From contig JAQGMV010000139.1 in the NCBI GenBank assembly GCA_028292225.1, positions 1 through 41,775 of the forward strand: DNA of 41,775 nt, given 5' to 3'. Below the pieces are notes generated by a model. The model made no database searches, was not told the DNA's origin, and saw nothing but the letters and a program-made list of their open reading frames with translations. Of the stretch, positions 28,101 to 34,776 are shown piece after piece. Position 1 is the stretch's first letter. Each line of letters opens with the position of its first letter. The DNA is from Betaproteobacteria bacterium. GTDB taxonomy: Bacteria > Pseudomonadota > Gammaproteobacteria > Burkholderiales > SG8-41. The position numbers and the translations under genes are program-made.

Positions 28101-28634
28101 ATGAAGCTCGTCATCCTCGACCGCGACGGGGTCATCAACTTCGACAGCGACAGCTTCATCAAGGGGCCGGCGGAGTGGCGTCCGATCCCCGGCAGCCTCG
28201 AAGCGATCGCGAGCCTCAATCACGCGGGTTATCACGTGGTGCTGGCGACCAACCAGTCCGGGGTCGGGCGCGGCCTGTTCGAAGTCTCGACGCTGAACGC
28301 GATCCACGACAAGATGCACCGCGCGCTCGCGCATATCGGCGGCCGCATCGACGCGATCTTCTTCTGCCCGCACGCGGCGGACGCCGGGTGCAACTGCCGC
28401 AAACCGCGGTCGGGCCTGCTCGACGAGATCGCGCGGCGTTTCAACGTGGACCTGAAAGGGGTGCCGAGCGTCGGGGACTCGCTGCGCGATCTCGAAGCCG
28501 CGGCCGCGGTCGGCGCCGCGCCGATCCTCGTGCTCACGGGTAAAGGCCGGAAAACCGAAGAGGCCGGCGACCTGCCGGCGGGCACCCGGGTTTTCAGCGA
28601 CCTTGCCGACGCGGTGCGCAGCATCGTCGGATGA
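28101..28634 (+). CDS. gmhB: D-glycero-beta-D-manno-heptose 1,7-bisphosphate 7-phosphatase
   Basis: HAD phosphatase of ADP-heptose (LPS inner core) synthesis. 177 aa. Nucleophile and acid/base D7 and D9 in ILDRDGVINFDS; zinc-binding loop CPHAADAGCNCRKP; final motif SVGDSLRDLEAAAA. It follows glyS and is coupled to the acyltransferase gene by an ATGA overlap. No Shine-Dalgarno precedes the ATG; the heptamer array abuts it. Confidence 0.95.
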   Translation: MKLVILDRDGVINFDSDSFIKGPAEWRPIPGSLEAIASLNHAGYHVVLATNQSGVGRGLFEVSTLNAIHDKMHRALAHIGGRIDAIFFCPHAADAGCNCRKPRSGLLDEIARRFNVDLKGVPSVGDSLRDLEAAAAVGAAPILVLTGKGRKTEEAGDLPAGTRVFSDLADAVRSIVG

Positions 28635-29350
28635 GGTCGAGCGTGTGGTTGCGCTCGGTCGCGTTCGTGCTGGTCCAGGTCGTCGCCACGCCCGTCTACT
28701 CCGTGGTGGCTCTGCTCACCTTTCCATTTTCGCCGCTGACTCGTTATCGCATCATTTCGAGCTGGTCGAGGTTGATGGTGTGGAGCGTCGAGCGCCTCTG
28801 CGGCATACGCTATCGGGTGATCGGCGCGGAAAACATACCCGACGAGCCTTTCATCGTGCTGTCCAAGCACGAGTCCGCATGGGAGACGCTCGCGTTGCAG
28901 GTCGTGCTGCCGCCGCAGGTGTGGGTGGTCAAGCGCGAGCTCCTGTGGATTCCGTTTTTCGGCTGGGGCCTGGCGATGCTCTCGCCGATCGCGATCGACC
29001 GCAAAGACGGCCGTCGCGCACTGCGGCAGACGCTCGAGCAGGGACGTGCGCGGCTCGCAAGCGGTTTCAACATCGTCGTTTTTCCTGAAGGCACTCGAAG
29101 CGCGCCGGGGGTTGGCGGTACCTACCAGGCCGGCGGCGCGTGGCTCGCACTTCAGACCGGCGCACCTATCGTGCCCGTGGCGCACAACGCGGGTGACCAC
29201 TGGCCCAGAAATTCATTCCTCAAATATCCGGGAGTCGTCACAATAAGCATAGGTCGCGCGGTGCGGCCCTCCGACGAAAAAGCACCGGAGCTCGCCAGAC
29301 GCATCGGTGAGTGGATCGAGAACGAGACCAGACGCATACGAAGCTCATGA
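28631..29350 (+). CDS. Lysophospholipid acyltransferase (PlsC family)
   Basis: 239 aa, 1-acyl-sn-glycerol-3-phosphate acyltransferase family, inner membrane, second acylation in phosphatidic acid synthesis. A hydrophobic N-terminal segment (about residues 8-30) precedes the acyltransferase core. Catalytic motif is HESAWE (H80...E85), with Glu in place of the usual HX4D Asp, a variant I know from proteobacterial members. The second motif FPEGTRS (about residue 151) and PIVPVAHNAG are normal. ATGA overlaps at both ends couple it to gmhB and the YgjP-like gene. Confidence 0.93.
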   Translation: MRSSVWLRSVAFVLVQVVATPVYSVVALLTFPFSPLTRYRIISSWSRLMVWSVERLCGIRYRVIGAENIPDEPFIVLSKHESAWETLALQVVLPPQVWVVKRELLWIPFFGWGLAMLSPIAIDRKDGRRALRQTLEQGRARLASGFNIVVFPEGTRSAPGVGGTYQAGGAWLALQTGAPIVPVAHNAGDHWPRNSFLKYPGVVTISIGRAVRPSDEKAPELARRIGEWIENETRRIRSS

Positions 29351-30111
29351 ACCGCGCCAAACCCGGCCAGCTCGATCTACCGCTGCGCTTCCGTCAGGAG
29401 CAGGCGATCGGCCGCGCGCATCTCGCGCTCGAAGGCAGGCTCGTGAGCTACACGATCAAGCGCAGCCTGCGCCGCCGCGCGATCTCCATCCTTGTCGACG
29501 AAGAGGGGCTGCGGGTCGGCGCGCCGTGGGATGCGACCCAGACCGCGATCGAGCGATTGCTGCGTAAGCACGCCGAATGGGTCGTGCGCAAGCTCGAGGA
29601 ATGGCAGGTCAGGCGCACGCCTGCGCGCCACTGGATCGACGGTGAGCCGCTGATGCTGCTCGGCGAATCTTTCGCGCTGAAGCTCGTTCCCGATGCTTCA
29701 GTCGTGCGACTCCACGGGGCCGAGCTCCTGGTGGGAATTGCGGAATGCGGCGCTGTCGGGGTCTCGCGCCACGTGCACGAGTGGGTGCACGCGCAGGCTC
29801 TGGCGTGCTTCAAGGAACGAGTGGAGCACTATCGCCGCCTGCTGCGCGTGCATCCTGCGCCGGAAGTGCATCTTTCGAGCGCCCGCACGCGCTGGGGAAG
29901 CTGCCACAGCAGCGGGCGCATCCACCTGAACTGGCGCCTCATACAGATGCCGGTGCACCTGATCGATTACGTCGTCGCCCACGAAGTGGCCCACCTTCTC
30001 GAGATGAATCACTCCCAGCGCTTCTGGCGCACGGTCGGCAGCCTCGTGCCGGACTACGCCGCACGCCGCAAGGCGCTGCGCCGCGACGGGCACCAGTACC
30101 TGCTGATCTGA
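29347..30111 (+). CDS. YgjP-like (SprT/WSS1-type) metallopeptidase
   Basis: 254 aa from the ATG at 29347, which overlaps the acyltransferase stop. The C-terminal YgjP domain has RTRWGSCHSSGRIHLNWRL followed by the zinc motif H212-E213-x-x-H216 in YVVAHEVAHLLEMNHSQRFW; the next ligand is probably H220. The family is annotated as a M48/DUF45 metal-dependent hydrolase; the E. coli relative YgjP has no agreed substrate. It is part of the glyQ-glyS-gmhB-plsC-ygjP run typical of betaproteobacteria. Confidence 0.93.
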   Translation: MNRAKPGQLDLPLRFRQEQAIGRAHLALEGRLVSYTIKRSLRRRAISILVDEEGLRVGAPWDATQTAIERLLRKHAEWVVRKLEEWQVRRTPARHWIDGEPLMLLGESFALKLVPDASVVRLHGAELLVGIAECGAVGVSRHVHEWVHAQALACFKERVEHYRRLLRVHPAPEVHLSSARTRWGSCHSSGRIHLNWRLIQMPVHLIDYVVAHEVAHLLEMNHSQRFWRTVGSLVPDYAARRKALRRDGHQYLLI

Positions 30112-30137
30112 AAAGGCGGTACCGTACAATCGCGGGC

Positions 30138-30314
30138 ATGCGCCTCCTTCTCTGTGCTTTGCTCATCAGCCTCGCCGGCTGCGGATTCAAGGGCCCGCTG
30201 TATCTGCCGGGGTCCAAGCCTGCCGCAGTCGCGCCGAAACCCCGTCCCGCCGTGACCCCGGAAGCGCCGCCCGCGCGACCGGCCCCCGCAGAAGCAACAC
30301 CCGCCCCCAAGTGA
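30138..30314 (+). CDS. lptM: LptM-like (YifL) LPS-assembly lipoprotein
   Basis: 58 aa. Short signal peptide ending in lipobox LAGC (about residues 12-15), followed by the family signature CGFKGPLYLPG, then a Pro/Ala-rich tail. LptM stabilises the LptD-LptE translocon by helping native disulfides form in LptD, which makes the nearby dsbC of interest. The ATG at 30138 was chosen because it gives a clean signal peptide. The stop overlaps the lysA GTG (GTGA), and lptM before lysA or dapF is the usual context. Confidence 0.92.
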   Translation: MRLLLCALLISLAGCGFKGPLYLPGSKPAAVAPKPRPAVTPEAPPARPAPAEATPAPK

Positions 30315-31564
30315 ATCCTTACCAGTACAGGAACCGTGAGCTTCACGTCGAGGACGTGCCCCTCGCCCGGATCGCCGCTGCGGTCGGCACCCCGTCTTAC
30401 ATCTACTCGCGCGCGGCGCTGACCGAGGCCTATACGGCGTATGCGAAAGCTTTCGAAGCGCGCGACCACCTCGTCTGCTACGCCGTCAAGGCGAACTCCA
30501 ATCTCGCGATCCTCGATCTTTTTGCGCGGCTGGGCAGCGGCTTCGACATCGTCTCGGGCGGCGAGCTGCAGCGCGTGCTGGCGGCCGGCGGCGACCCGGC
30601 GAAGGTGGTCTTCTCGGGTGTGGGCAAGTCCGCGGATGAGATCCGCGCCGCCCTCGAGGCCGGAATCCTGTGCTTCAACATCGAATCGGCGAACGAGCTC
30701 GAGCGGGTCAACCGCATCGCCGGAGAGCTCGGGATGCGCGCGCCGATCAGCCTGCGCGTGAACCCGGACGTCGACGCCGGTACGCATCCCTATATCGCCA
30801 CGGGCCTGAAGCAGAACAAGTTCGGGGTCGCCTACGCCGACGCACCGGCCCTGTACTCGCGTGCGCGCAGCCTGCCGCATGTCAGGATCGAAGGAGTCGA
30901 TTGCCATATCGGCTCGCAGCTGACCGATCTCGCCCCCATCGCCGAAGCACTGGGCAAGATCGCCGATCTCGTCGAGCGGCTCGAGCGCGACGGGATCGAA
31001 TTGAAGCACGTCGACGTGGGCGGCGGCGTCGGTATCCGCTACCAGAGCGAAACGCCCCCGCCGATTCCTGAATACGCTGAGGTCGTGCTGCAGGCATTCC
31101 GCAACGACCGTCACAAGCTTCTTTTCGAGCCGGGGCGGGTGCTCGCGGGCAACGCCGGCCTGCTCCTCACCCGTATCGAGTACCTGAAAAAGGGAGAGGA
31201 CCGCAGCTTCGCTGTGGTCGACGCGGCCATGAACGACCTCGTGCGACCCGCTTTATACGACGCGTGGCACGACGTGCTGACCGTCACCGAAGAAAATCCC
31301 GCGGCGGCGGCAGACGTCTATGACGTCGTCGGCCCGATCTGCGAGACTGGGGATTTTCTCGCTCGCGGGCGGCGCCTCAACGCCCGAGAGGGCGATTTGC
31401 TCGCGATCATGTCGGCGGGCGCCTATGGGATGAGCATGGCGTCGAACTACAACACGCGTCCGCGAGGGGCCGAGGTGATGGTCGACGGCAGCGAGTTTCA
31501 AGTCATCCGGGAGCGCGAAGAGGTCAGCGATCTCATCGCGCGTGAGCGCCGCCTTCCGTCCTGA
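30311..31564 (+). CDS. lysA: Diaminopimelate decarboxylase
   Basis: PLP-dependent last step of lysine synthesis. 417 aa; GTG start overlapping lptM. PLP lysine is K60 in CYAVKANSN; then FDIVSGGEL, RVNPDVDAGTHPYIATG, GVDCHIGSQLTD, HVDVGGGVGI, FEPGRVLAGNAG and the GPICETGDFLARGR segment with the active-site cysteine. Last gene of the long plus-strand run; a 9-bp inverted repeat lies 154 bases downstream. Confidence 0.98.
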   Translation: MNPYQYRNRELHVEDVPLARIAAAVGTPSYIYSRAALTEAYTAYAKAFEARDHLVCYAVKANSNLAILDLFARLGSGFDIVSGGELQRVLAAGGDPAKVVFSGVGKSADEIRAALEAGILCFNIESANELERVNRIAGELGMRAPISLRVNPDVDAGTHPYIATGLKQNKFGVAYADAPALYSRARSLPHVRIEGVDCHIGSQLTDLAPIAEALGKIADLVERLERDGIELKHVDVGGGVGIRYQSETPPPIPEYAEVVLQAFRNDRHKLLFEPGRVLAGNAGLLLTRIEYLKKGEDRSFAVVDAAMNDLVRPALYDAWHDVLTVTEENPAAAADVYDVVGPICETGDFLARGRRLNAREGDLLAIMSAGAYGMSMASNYNTRPRGAEVMVDGSEFQVIREREEVSDLIARERRLPS

Positions 31565-31717
31565 GCACCGCGCCGGCGGCGCATTGTCGGGCCTGCCACC
31601 GCTGGCGCCGTTCAGCTGACCCGCGAGACCGACAACGGGCATGACGTGCGGCTGCAGTGCTCACGCCATCGCACCGCGTGCGAGACGTAACAGAGATGCT
31701 TCGCTTCTACACTCGAC

Positions 31718-31740
31718 CCGTTTTTAACAGCTAAAAACGG
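31718..31740 (+). promoter_or_regulatory. AU-rich hairpin touching the JmjC gene ribosome site
   Basis: CCGTTTTTA (31718-31726), loop ACAGC, TAAAAACGG (31732-31740): a perfect 9-bp inverted repeat. The last GG is also the first half of the GGAG (31739-31742) that precedes the GTG at 31750. It could be a translational switch, an operator dyad or the remnant of a lysA terminator (no T-run follows). Confidence 0.6.
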
Positions 31741-31749
31741 AGCGTGAGT

Positions 31750-32673
31750 GTGGATGCCGTGCTTCACCCCGAGCTTGAACGAGCTCTAGACTTCTATCTT
31801 CAGCAGCGAAAAGCGCCGCCTGAGGTGTACGAGCACTCCGTCGGGCATCTGCCTAGCGTCACTTTTTTTTCGGTAGCCAAGCTCCAGCAGCTGCTGAATA
31901 ACCCGCTGCTCATGCCGAGCTGGGTCACGCTGATGGCCAATGGCAGCATTGTGCCGCTCGAAACCGCCGCGTTACAGAAGATCGTTCAGAACAAAACCCT
32001 CATGTTCATGGATAAGGGCCCCGTCGATGAGCACCTGAAGCGGGGCGGGGCCTTGCTCCTGGAGGGCCTCGACATCCTCGACCCCGACATCAACGCTTTC
32101 GTGGCCAAGGTCGACCTCGCCCTGCCCTGCGCCTTGTCCAACTGCGCAGCCTTCCTGTCCCAGAGCGGAGTCGAGGCCTATTCCGGGCATTGCGATACAG
32201 ATGACGTCCTGGTGATCCAGGTCGAAGGAAGGAAGCGCTGGCGGGTCTTCGCACCGCAACAGCGGCGCTACGTCGACAATATTCTGGATAACTCCAAGCT
32301 GGGGCGTCAGCTGGCTGATTTCACGCTGTGCCCGGGCGACGTGCTCTACGTCCGGGCCGGCGTTCCGCACCGTTGCGAAACCGTGGACGAGTACAGCCTG
32401 CACCTTTCTTTCGATCTGGTCGATCGCACTCCGAACATCGAGCAAATCACCCACGAGGCAAACTCTCGCTACAACAGGAACTGCGCGCCCGCATACTCGA
32501 CGCCCGCCGGCGTCACGGACCGGTACCTTGCCCTGCTGAACTCCGAAAGGTTTCGGAACGATCTCGCGGCGGCCACGGCACACGTTAAAAAGGATGCAAT
32601 GACCTTCCGCGAACGCATCGGCAGGGCCTGCGCCGTACGCGCGCTCGATAAACTGGCGAGGAACAAAGGGTGA
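31750..32673 (+). CDS. JmjC/cupin-type Fe(II)/2-oxoglutarate oxygenase
   Basis: About 307 aa. The cupin core has the metal triad H147-x-D149 (SGHCDTDDVLVIQVEGRKRWRVF) and H207 (LCPGDVLYVRAGVPHRCE), the layout of the ribosomal oxygenase/JmjC (cupin_4) superfamily that hydroxylates protein side chains. The C-terminal helical part (about 240-307) would correspond to the dimerisation or winged-helix part but is short. The GTG at 31750 is preferred over 31744 because it gives seven bases to GGAG. It stands alone between lysA and the small-ORF region. Substrate unknown; RNA, ribosomal protein or peptide natural-product roles are all possible. Confidence 0.8.
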   Translation: MDAVLHPELERALDFYLQQRKAPPEVYEHSVGHLPSVTFFSVAKLQQLLNNPLLMPSWVTLMANGSIVPLETAALQKIVQNKTLMFMDKGPVDEHLKRGGALLLEGLDILDPDINAFVAKVDLALPCALSNCAAFLSQSGVEAYSGHCDTDDVLVIQVEGRKRWRVFAPQQRRYVDNILDNSKLGRQLADFTLCPGDVLYVRAGVPHRCETVDEYSLHLSFDLVDRTPNIEQITHEANSRYNRNCAPAYSTPAGVTDRYLALLNSERFRNDLAAATAHVKKDAMTFRERIGRACAVRALDKLARNKG

Positions 32674-32935
32674 TGGCGGAGCCGCTGCGTGTGTAATTCC
32701 ACTGCTCGGGCGTTAATGTTCAGCACGGTCCGTCGGCCGCCTCCTACCTGCAGAGTACGCGATGTTGAACTCATACACGCTGCCCTCCATCACCGTCACG
32801 TCAACGCGTCGCATGAGCGCTTCTTCACGTCGTCATCATCATCAACACTGATCAACATTGCTCGATGATTGCGATGAAGTGTTGCATCAAACACACAGCG
32901 TCATATGCCTTCGTCAAATAGTGATGACAAAGGTG
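32674..32935. other. Intergenic region after the JmjC gene
   Basis: No gene seen. It is more A/T-rich towards 32,830-32,930 than its surroundings. It contains a tandem pair of 10-mers ATCAACACTG/ATCAACATTG (32841-32860) and CAACACT (32843-32849) mirrored by AGTGTTG (32878-32884), possibly sites for a regulator of the promoter that follows. Confidence 0.5.
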
Positions 32936-32965
32936 TTGCTTTTTTTTTGAGCTCTAGCATAGAAT
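32936..32965 (+). promoter_or_regulatory. Probable promoter of the two tiny ORFs
   Basis: TTGCTT (32936-32941), 18-base spacer containing a run of nine T, TAGAAT (32960-32965). The -10 is good, the -35 modest. Transcription would start near 32972 and give a leader of about 40 bases. Confidence 0.5.
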
Positions 32966-32987
32966 TGGCGCACCACGCACGGTTTTT

Positions 32988-33003
32988 CCGAAAATTATTT
33001 CGG
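32988..33003 (+). promoter_or_regulatory. Short hairpin overlapping the ribosome site of the acidic ORF
   Basis: CCGAAA (32988-32993), loop ATTA, TTTCGG (32998-33003). The final GG begins the GGGAG (33002-33006) that serves the ATG at 33011. A weak, A/U-rich stem that could breathe with temperature; not tested. Confidence 0.5.
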
Positions 33004-33010
33004 GAGAACG

Positions 33011-33097
33011 ATGGAAGAGACGCCGAACACAACGTTCGAAGAATCGCGCGATGGGAGTGCGGAAGTAACCAACGCACGCGAAGCATGCCTAGGTTAA
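33011..33097 (+). CDS. Possible tiny acidic peptide, 28 aa
   Basis: ATG at 33011, preceded by GGGAGA at a good distance; stop TAA at 33095. The product begins MEETPNTTFEESRDGSAEV and ends TNAREACLG: seven acidic against two basic residues and one cysteine. It ends 18 bases before the Lys/Ala ORF, and the space between holds that ORF's Shine-Dalgarno. It may be a leader peptide coupling translation to the second ORF, or a partner of opposite charge. No homologue is known to me. Confidence 0.5.
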   Translation: MEETPNTTFEESRDGSAEVTNAREACLG

Positions 33098-33115
33098 CTT
33101 TAAAGGAGACTTAAA

Positions 33116-33178
33116 ATGGCAGCGAAGAAAAAAGCTAAGAAGAAAGCAGCGAAGAAAAAAGCAGCGAAGAAGAAGTAG
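33116..33178 (+). CDS. Tiny Lys/Ala peptide, histone H1-tail-like, 20 aa
   Basis: ATG at 33116 with a near-perfect Shine-Dalgarno (AAAGGAG, 33102-33108) seven bases upstream. The product is MAAKKKAKKKAAKKKAAKKK: only Met, Ala and Lys, 13 lysines in 20 residues. Such composition matches the C-terminal tails of bacterial H1-like proteins (BpH1, AlgP, HctB), which bind DNA or RNA without folding, but here it stands alone. TAG is followed in frame by TAG (33182) and TAA (33188), so three stops within 15 bases. It is too short for usual gene callers. A strong hairpin follows. Function unknown. Confidence 0.7.
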   Translation: MAAKKKAKKKAAKKKAAKKK

Positions 33179-33190
33179 TACTAGTACTAA

Positions 33191-33220
33191 GCGGGGGCTG
33201 GGTTAATCCCCGGCTCCCGC
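33191..33220 (+). terminator. Strong hairpin downstream of the Lys/Ala ORF
   Basis: Twelve-pair stem GCGGGGGCTGGG (33191-33202)/CCCGGCTCCCGC (33209-33220) with two G-T wobbles and a six-base loop. No T-run follows, so it is either a non-canonical terminator or a 3'-stabilising structure. Confidence 0.55.
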
Positions 33221-33336
33221 CGCCCCGCCTCCTCTCCAGCACGTCCCGTCCTTCAGCCTCCGTAATTCAGCACCCGCTCTGCCGAGTCTGCGTCTTCGAA
33301 GCGCAGTGTGTTTCGCTCAAGGGTCCAGCCCTGGCA

Positions 33337-34107
33337 TCAGGGGTTGAGCTGCTGATACGCCGCAGTCGCCACCCGCAGCAATTCTTCCTTGTCGATCTCT
33401 CCTGAGAGCGCCAGTCCCAGGCCGCGGTCTATCCAGTAGAAGATCCGCACATTGCCGTCCTGGGCGAAGCGGAATGCCGTTTCCTTGCTTTGCTCCTGGT
33501 TCGTGCGCACGTACAGGGTCAGCCGCTGCCCCTGCGCATCCTGGTACATGAACTGAGCCGCCGGCCCCCGGTCGCCGGGCAGCAGCCGCCCGCCGACGAG
33601 GCTGTAACCGATGCCGCCCAATTTCGGAATGCGCAGCGGTGCACCGAGCCTCTTCGAGAGCCAGGCGACCAGATGCGCTTCCTGGTCGGCGCCGACTTCC
33701 ACGGGATGCCTGACCTCAGGCGAATACACGATATGGGCGACTGCAGCGCGGTGCGCCCACGAAGGCGCGGCGGCGCGGTCTTCCCTCGCCTGCATACCGT
33801 GCAGATGCCAGCCCGCGAGGCCGCCGAGCGCGAGCCACGCGACGACGGCAGCGCAGCGCAGCAAAACGCGGGAGGCGCGCCGCGTTGCAGCCGGCGCCAC
33901 GCTCATCAGCCGCTGGGGCACGGGCTCGTCGAGCACCCCGTCGTATCGTTCCCGCAGCACCTCGACGAGATTTCGATACTCGCCGAGCCGCTGCGCTGTT
34001 TCGGCGTCCTCCGCGACGAGCGCTTCCACACGCGCGCGCTCCGGCGGCGTCAGCTCGCCGTCGAGATAGCCGTGGAGCTCGGCTTCGGTGACGCGAGACC
34101 TGCTCAT
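33337..34107 (-). CDS. Anti-sigma factor (membrane-anchored)
   Basis: 256 aa. The N-terminal anti-sigma domain starts VTEAELHGYLDGELTPPERARVEALV, followed by one membrane helix at about residues 80-102 (VLLRCAAVVAWLALGGLAGWHL) and a periplasmic domain with AHLVAWLSKRLGAPLRIPKLGGIGYSLVGGRLL. No HxxxCxxC zinc motif is seen, so it is not a ZAS type in the strict sense. Its ATG overlaps the sigma-factor stop by four bases, the usual pairing that balances synthesis of both. It should hold the sigma factor at the membrane until an envelope signal arrives. Confidence 0.9.
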   Translation of the reverse strand: MSRSRVTEAELHGYLDGELTPPERARVEALVAEDAETAQRLGEYRNLVEVLRERYDGVLDEPVPQRLMSVAPAATRRASRVLLRCAAVVAWLALGGLAGWHLHGMQAREDRAAAPSWAHRAAVAHIVYSPEVRHPVEVGADQEAHLVAWLSKRLGAPLRIPKLGGIGYSLVGGRLLPGDRGPAAQFMYQDAQGQRLTLYVRTNQEQSKETAFRFAQDGNVRIFYWIDRGLGLALSGEIDKEELLRVATAAYQQLNP

Positions 34108-34613
34108 TTCACCACCTTCAGAGTTGCCGGGCTCGTCTCACCCGCGAGCACGAAGCGCAGCCGCTCGCGACCTCGCGCGAGCCGCGACATGACGGTGCCT
34201 ATCGGTATGCCCAGGGTGCGAGCGGTCTCGTCGTAAGACATTCGTTCAAGCGCGACGAGCAGCAGCACCTCGCGCTGGTGCACTGACAGCCGCGCGAGCG
34301 CGGTGTCGATATCCCGCACCTCCAGCATGTCGGACTGTGTAGGCCTCACCGGTGCGTCCGCAGCTTCGTCGTCGAGTGATACGGTCGCGGAAGCCGCGCG
34401 CGATCGGACCTGGTTCACGTGAACGTTGTGCATGATCGTGAAAAGCCAGGCCCGCAGATCGCTGCCGTCGCGCCACAGATGCAGCTTGTTCCAGGCACGC
34501 TCGAGAGTGTCCTGCACCAGATCGTCCGCTGCGCTGCGCTCGCCGGTCAGCGCGCGCGCGTACCGGCGCAACCGGGGTATCAGCTCCTGCACGCGTGCAC
34601 TGAACTCGTTCAA
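34104..34613 (-). CDS. ECF-family RNA polymerase sigma factor
   Basis: 169 aa from a TTG at 34613, chosen because it follows AGGA at eight bases and gives a normal N-terminus (MNEFSARVQELIPRLRRYARAL); ATGs further upstream (34652, 34682, 34709) add family-foreign residues. Region 2: DDLVQDTLERAWNKLHLWRDGSDLRAWLFTIMHN; region 4: LARLSVHQREVLLLVALERMSYDETARTLGIPIGTVMSRLARGRERL. Coupled to the anti-sigma gene. Auto-regulation is likely, but I did not identify a convincing ECF promoter upstream. A dyad GAAACCAAGGTTTC lies at 34719-34732. Confidence 0.92.
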   Translation of the reverse strand: MNEFSARVQELIPRLRRYARALTGERSAADDLVQDTLERAWNKLHLWRDGSDLRAWLFTIMHNVHVNQVRSRAASATVSLDDEAADAPVRPTQSDMLEVRDIDTALARLSVHQREVLLLVALERMSYDETARTLGIPIGTVMSRLARGRERLRFVLAGETSPATLKVVK

Positions 34614-34776
34614 AGGCGCTTCCTGGAGGTTCTTACGCGAGCCAACACGCATTAAGAAATGTTTATTCCCGTGGACGCCCATCGGCGCTACGCGCAATAA
34701 ACGAATCAACTAGCGGAGGAAACCAAGGTTTCTCTCCCGTAACCCCATTCGGCCGTCTACCGACAGCCCAACGTGG

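Noticed and set aside
32905-33114. 69-codon plus-strand frame upstream of the Lys/Ala ORF
   Set aside because: It runs across the promoter candidate and T-run, has no Shine-Dalgarno, and overlaps the better-placed acidic ORF in another frame.
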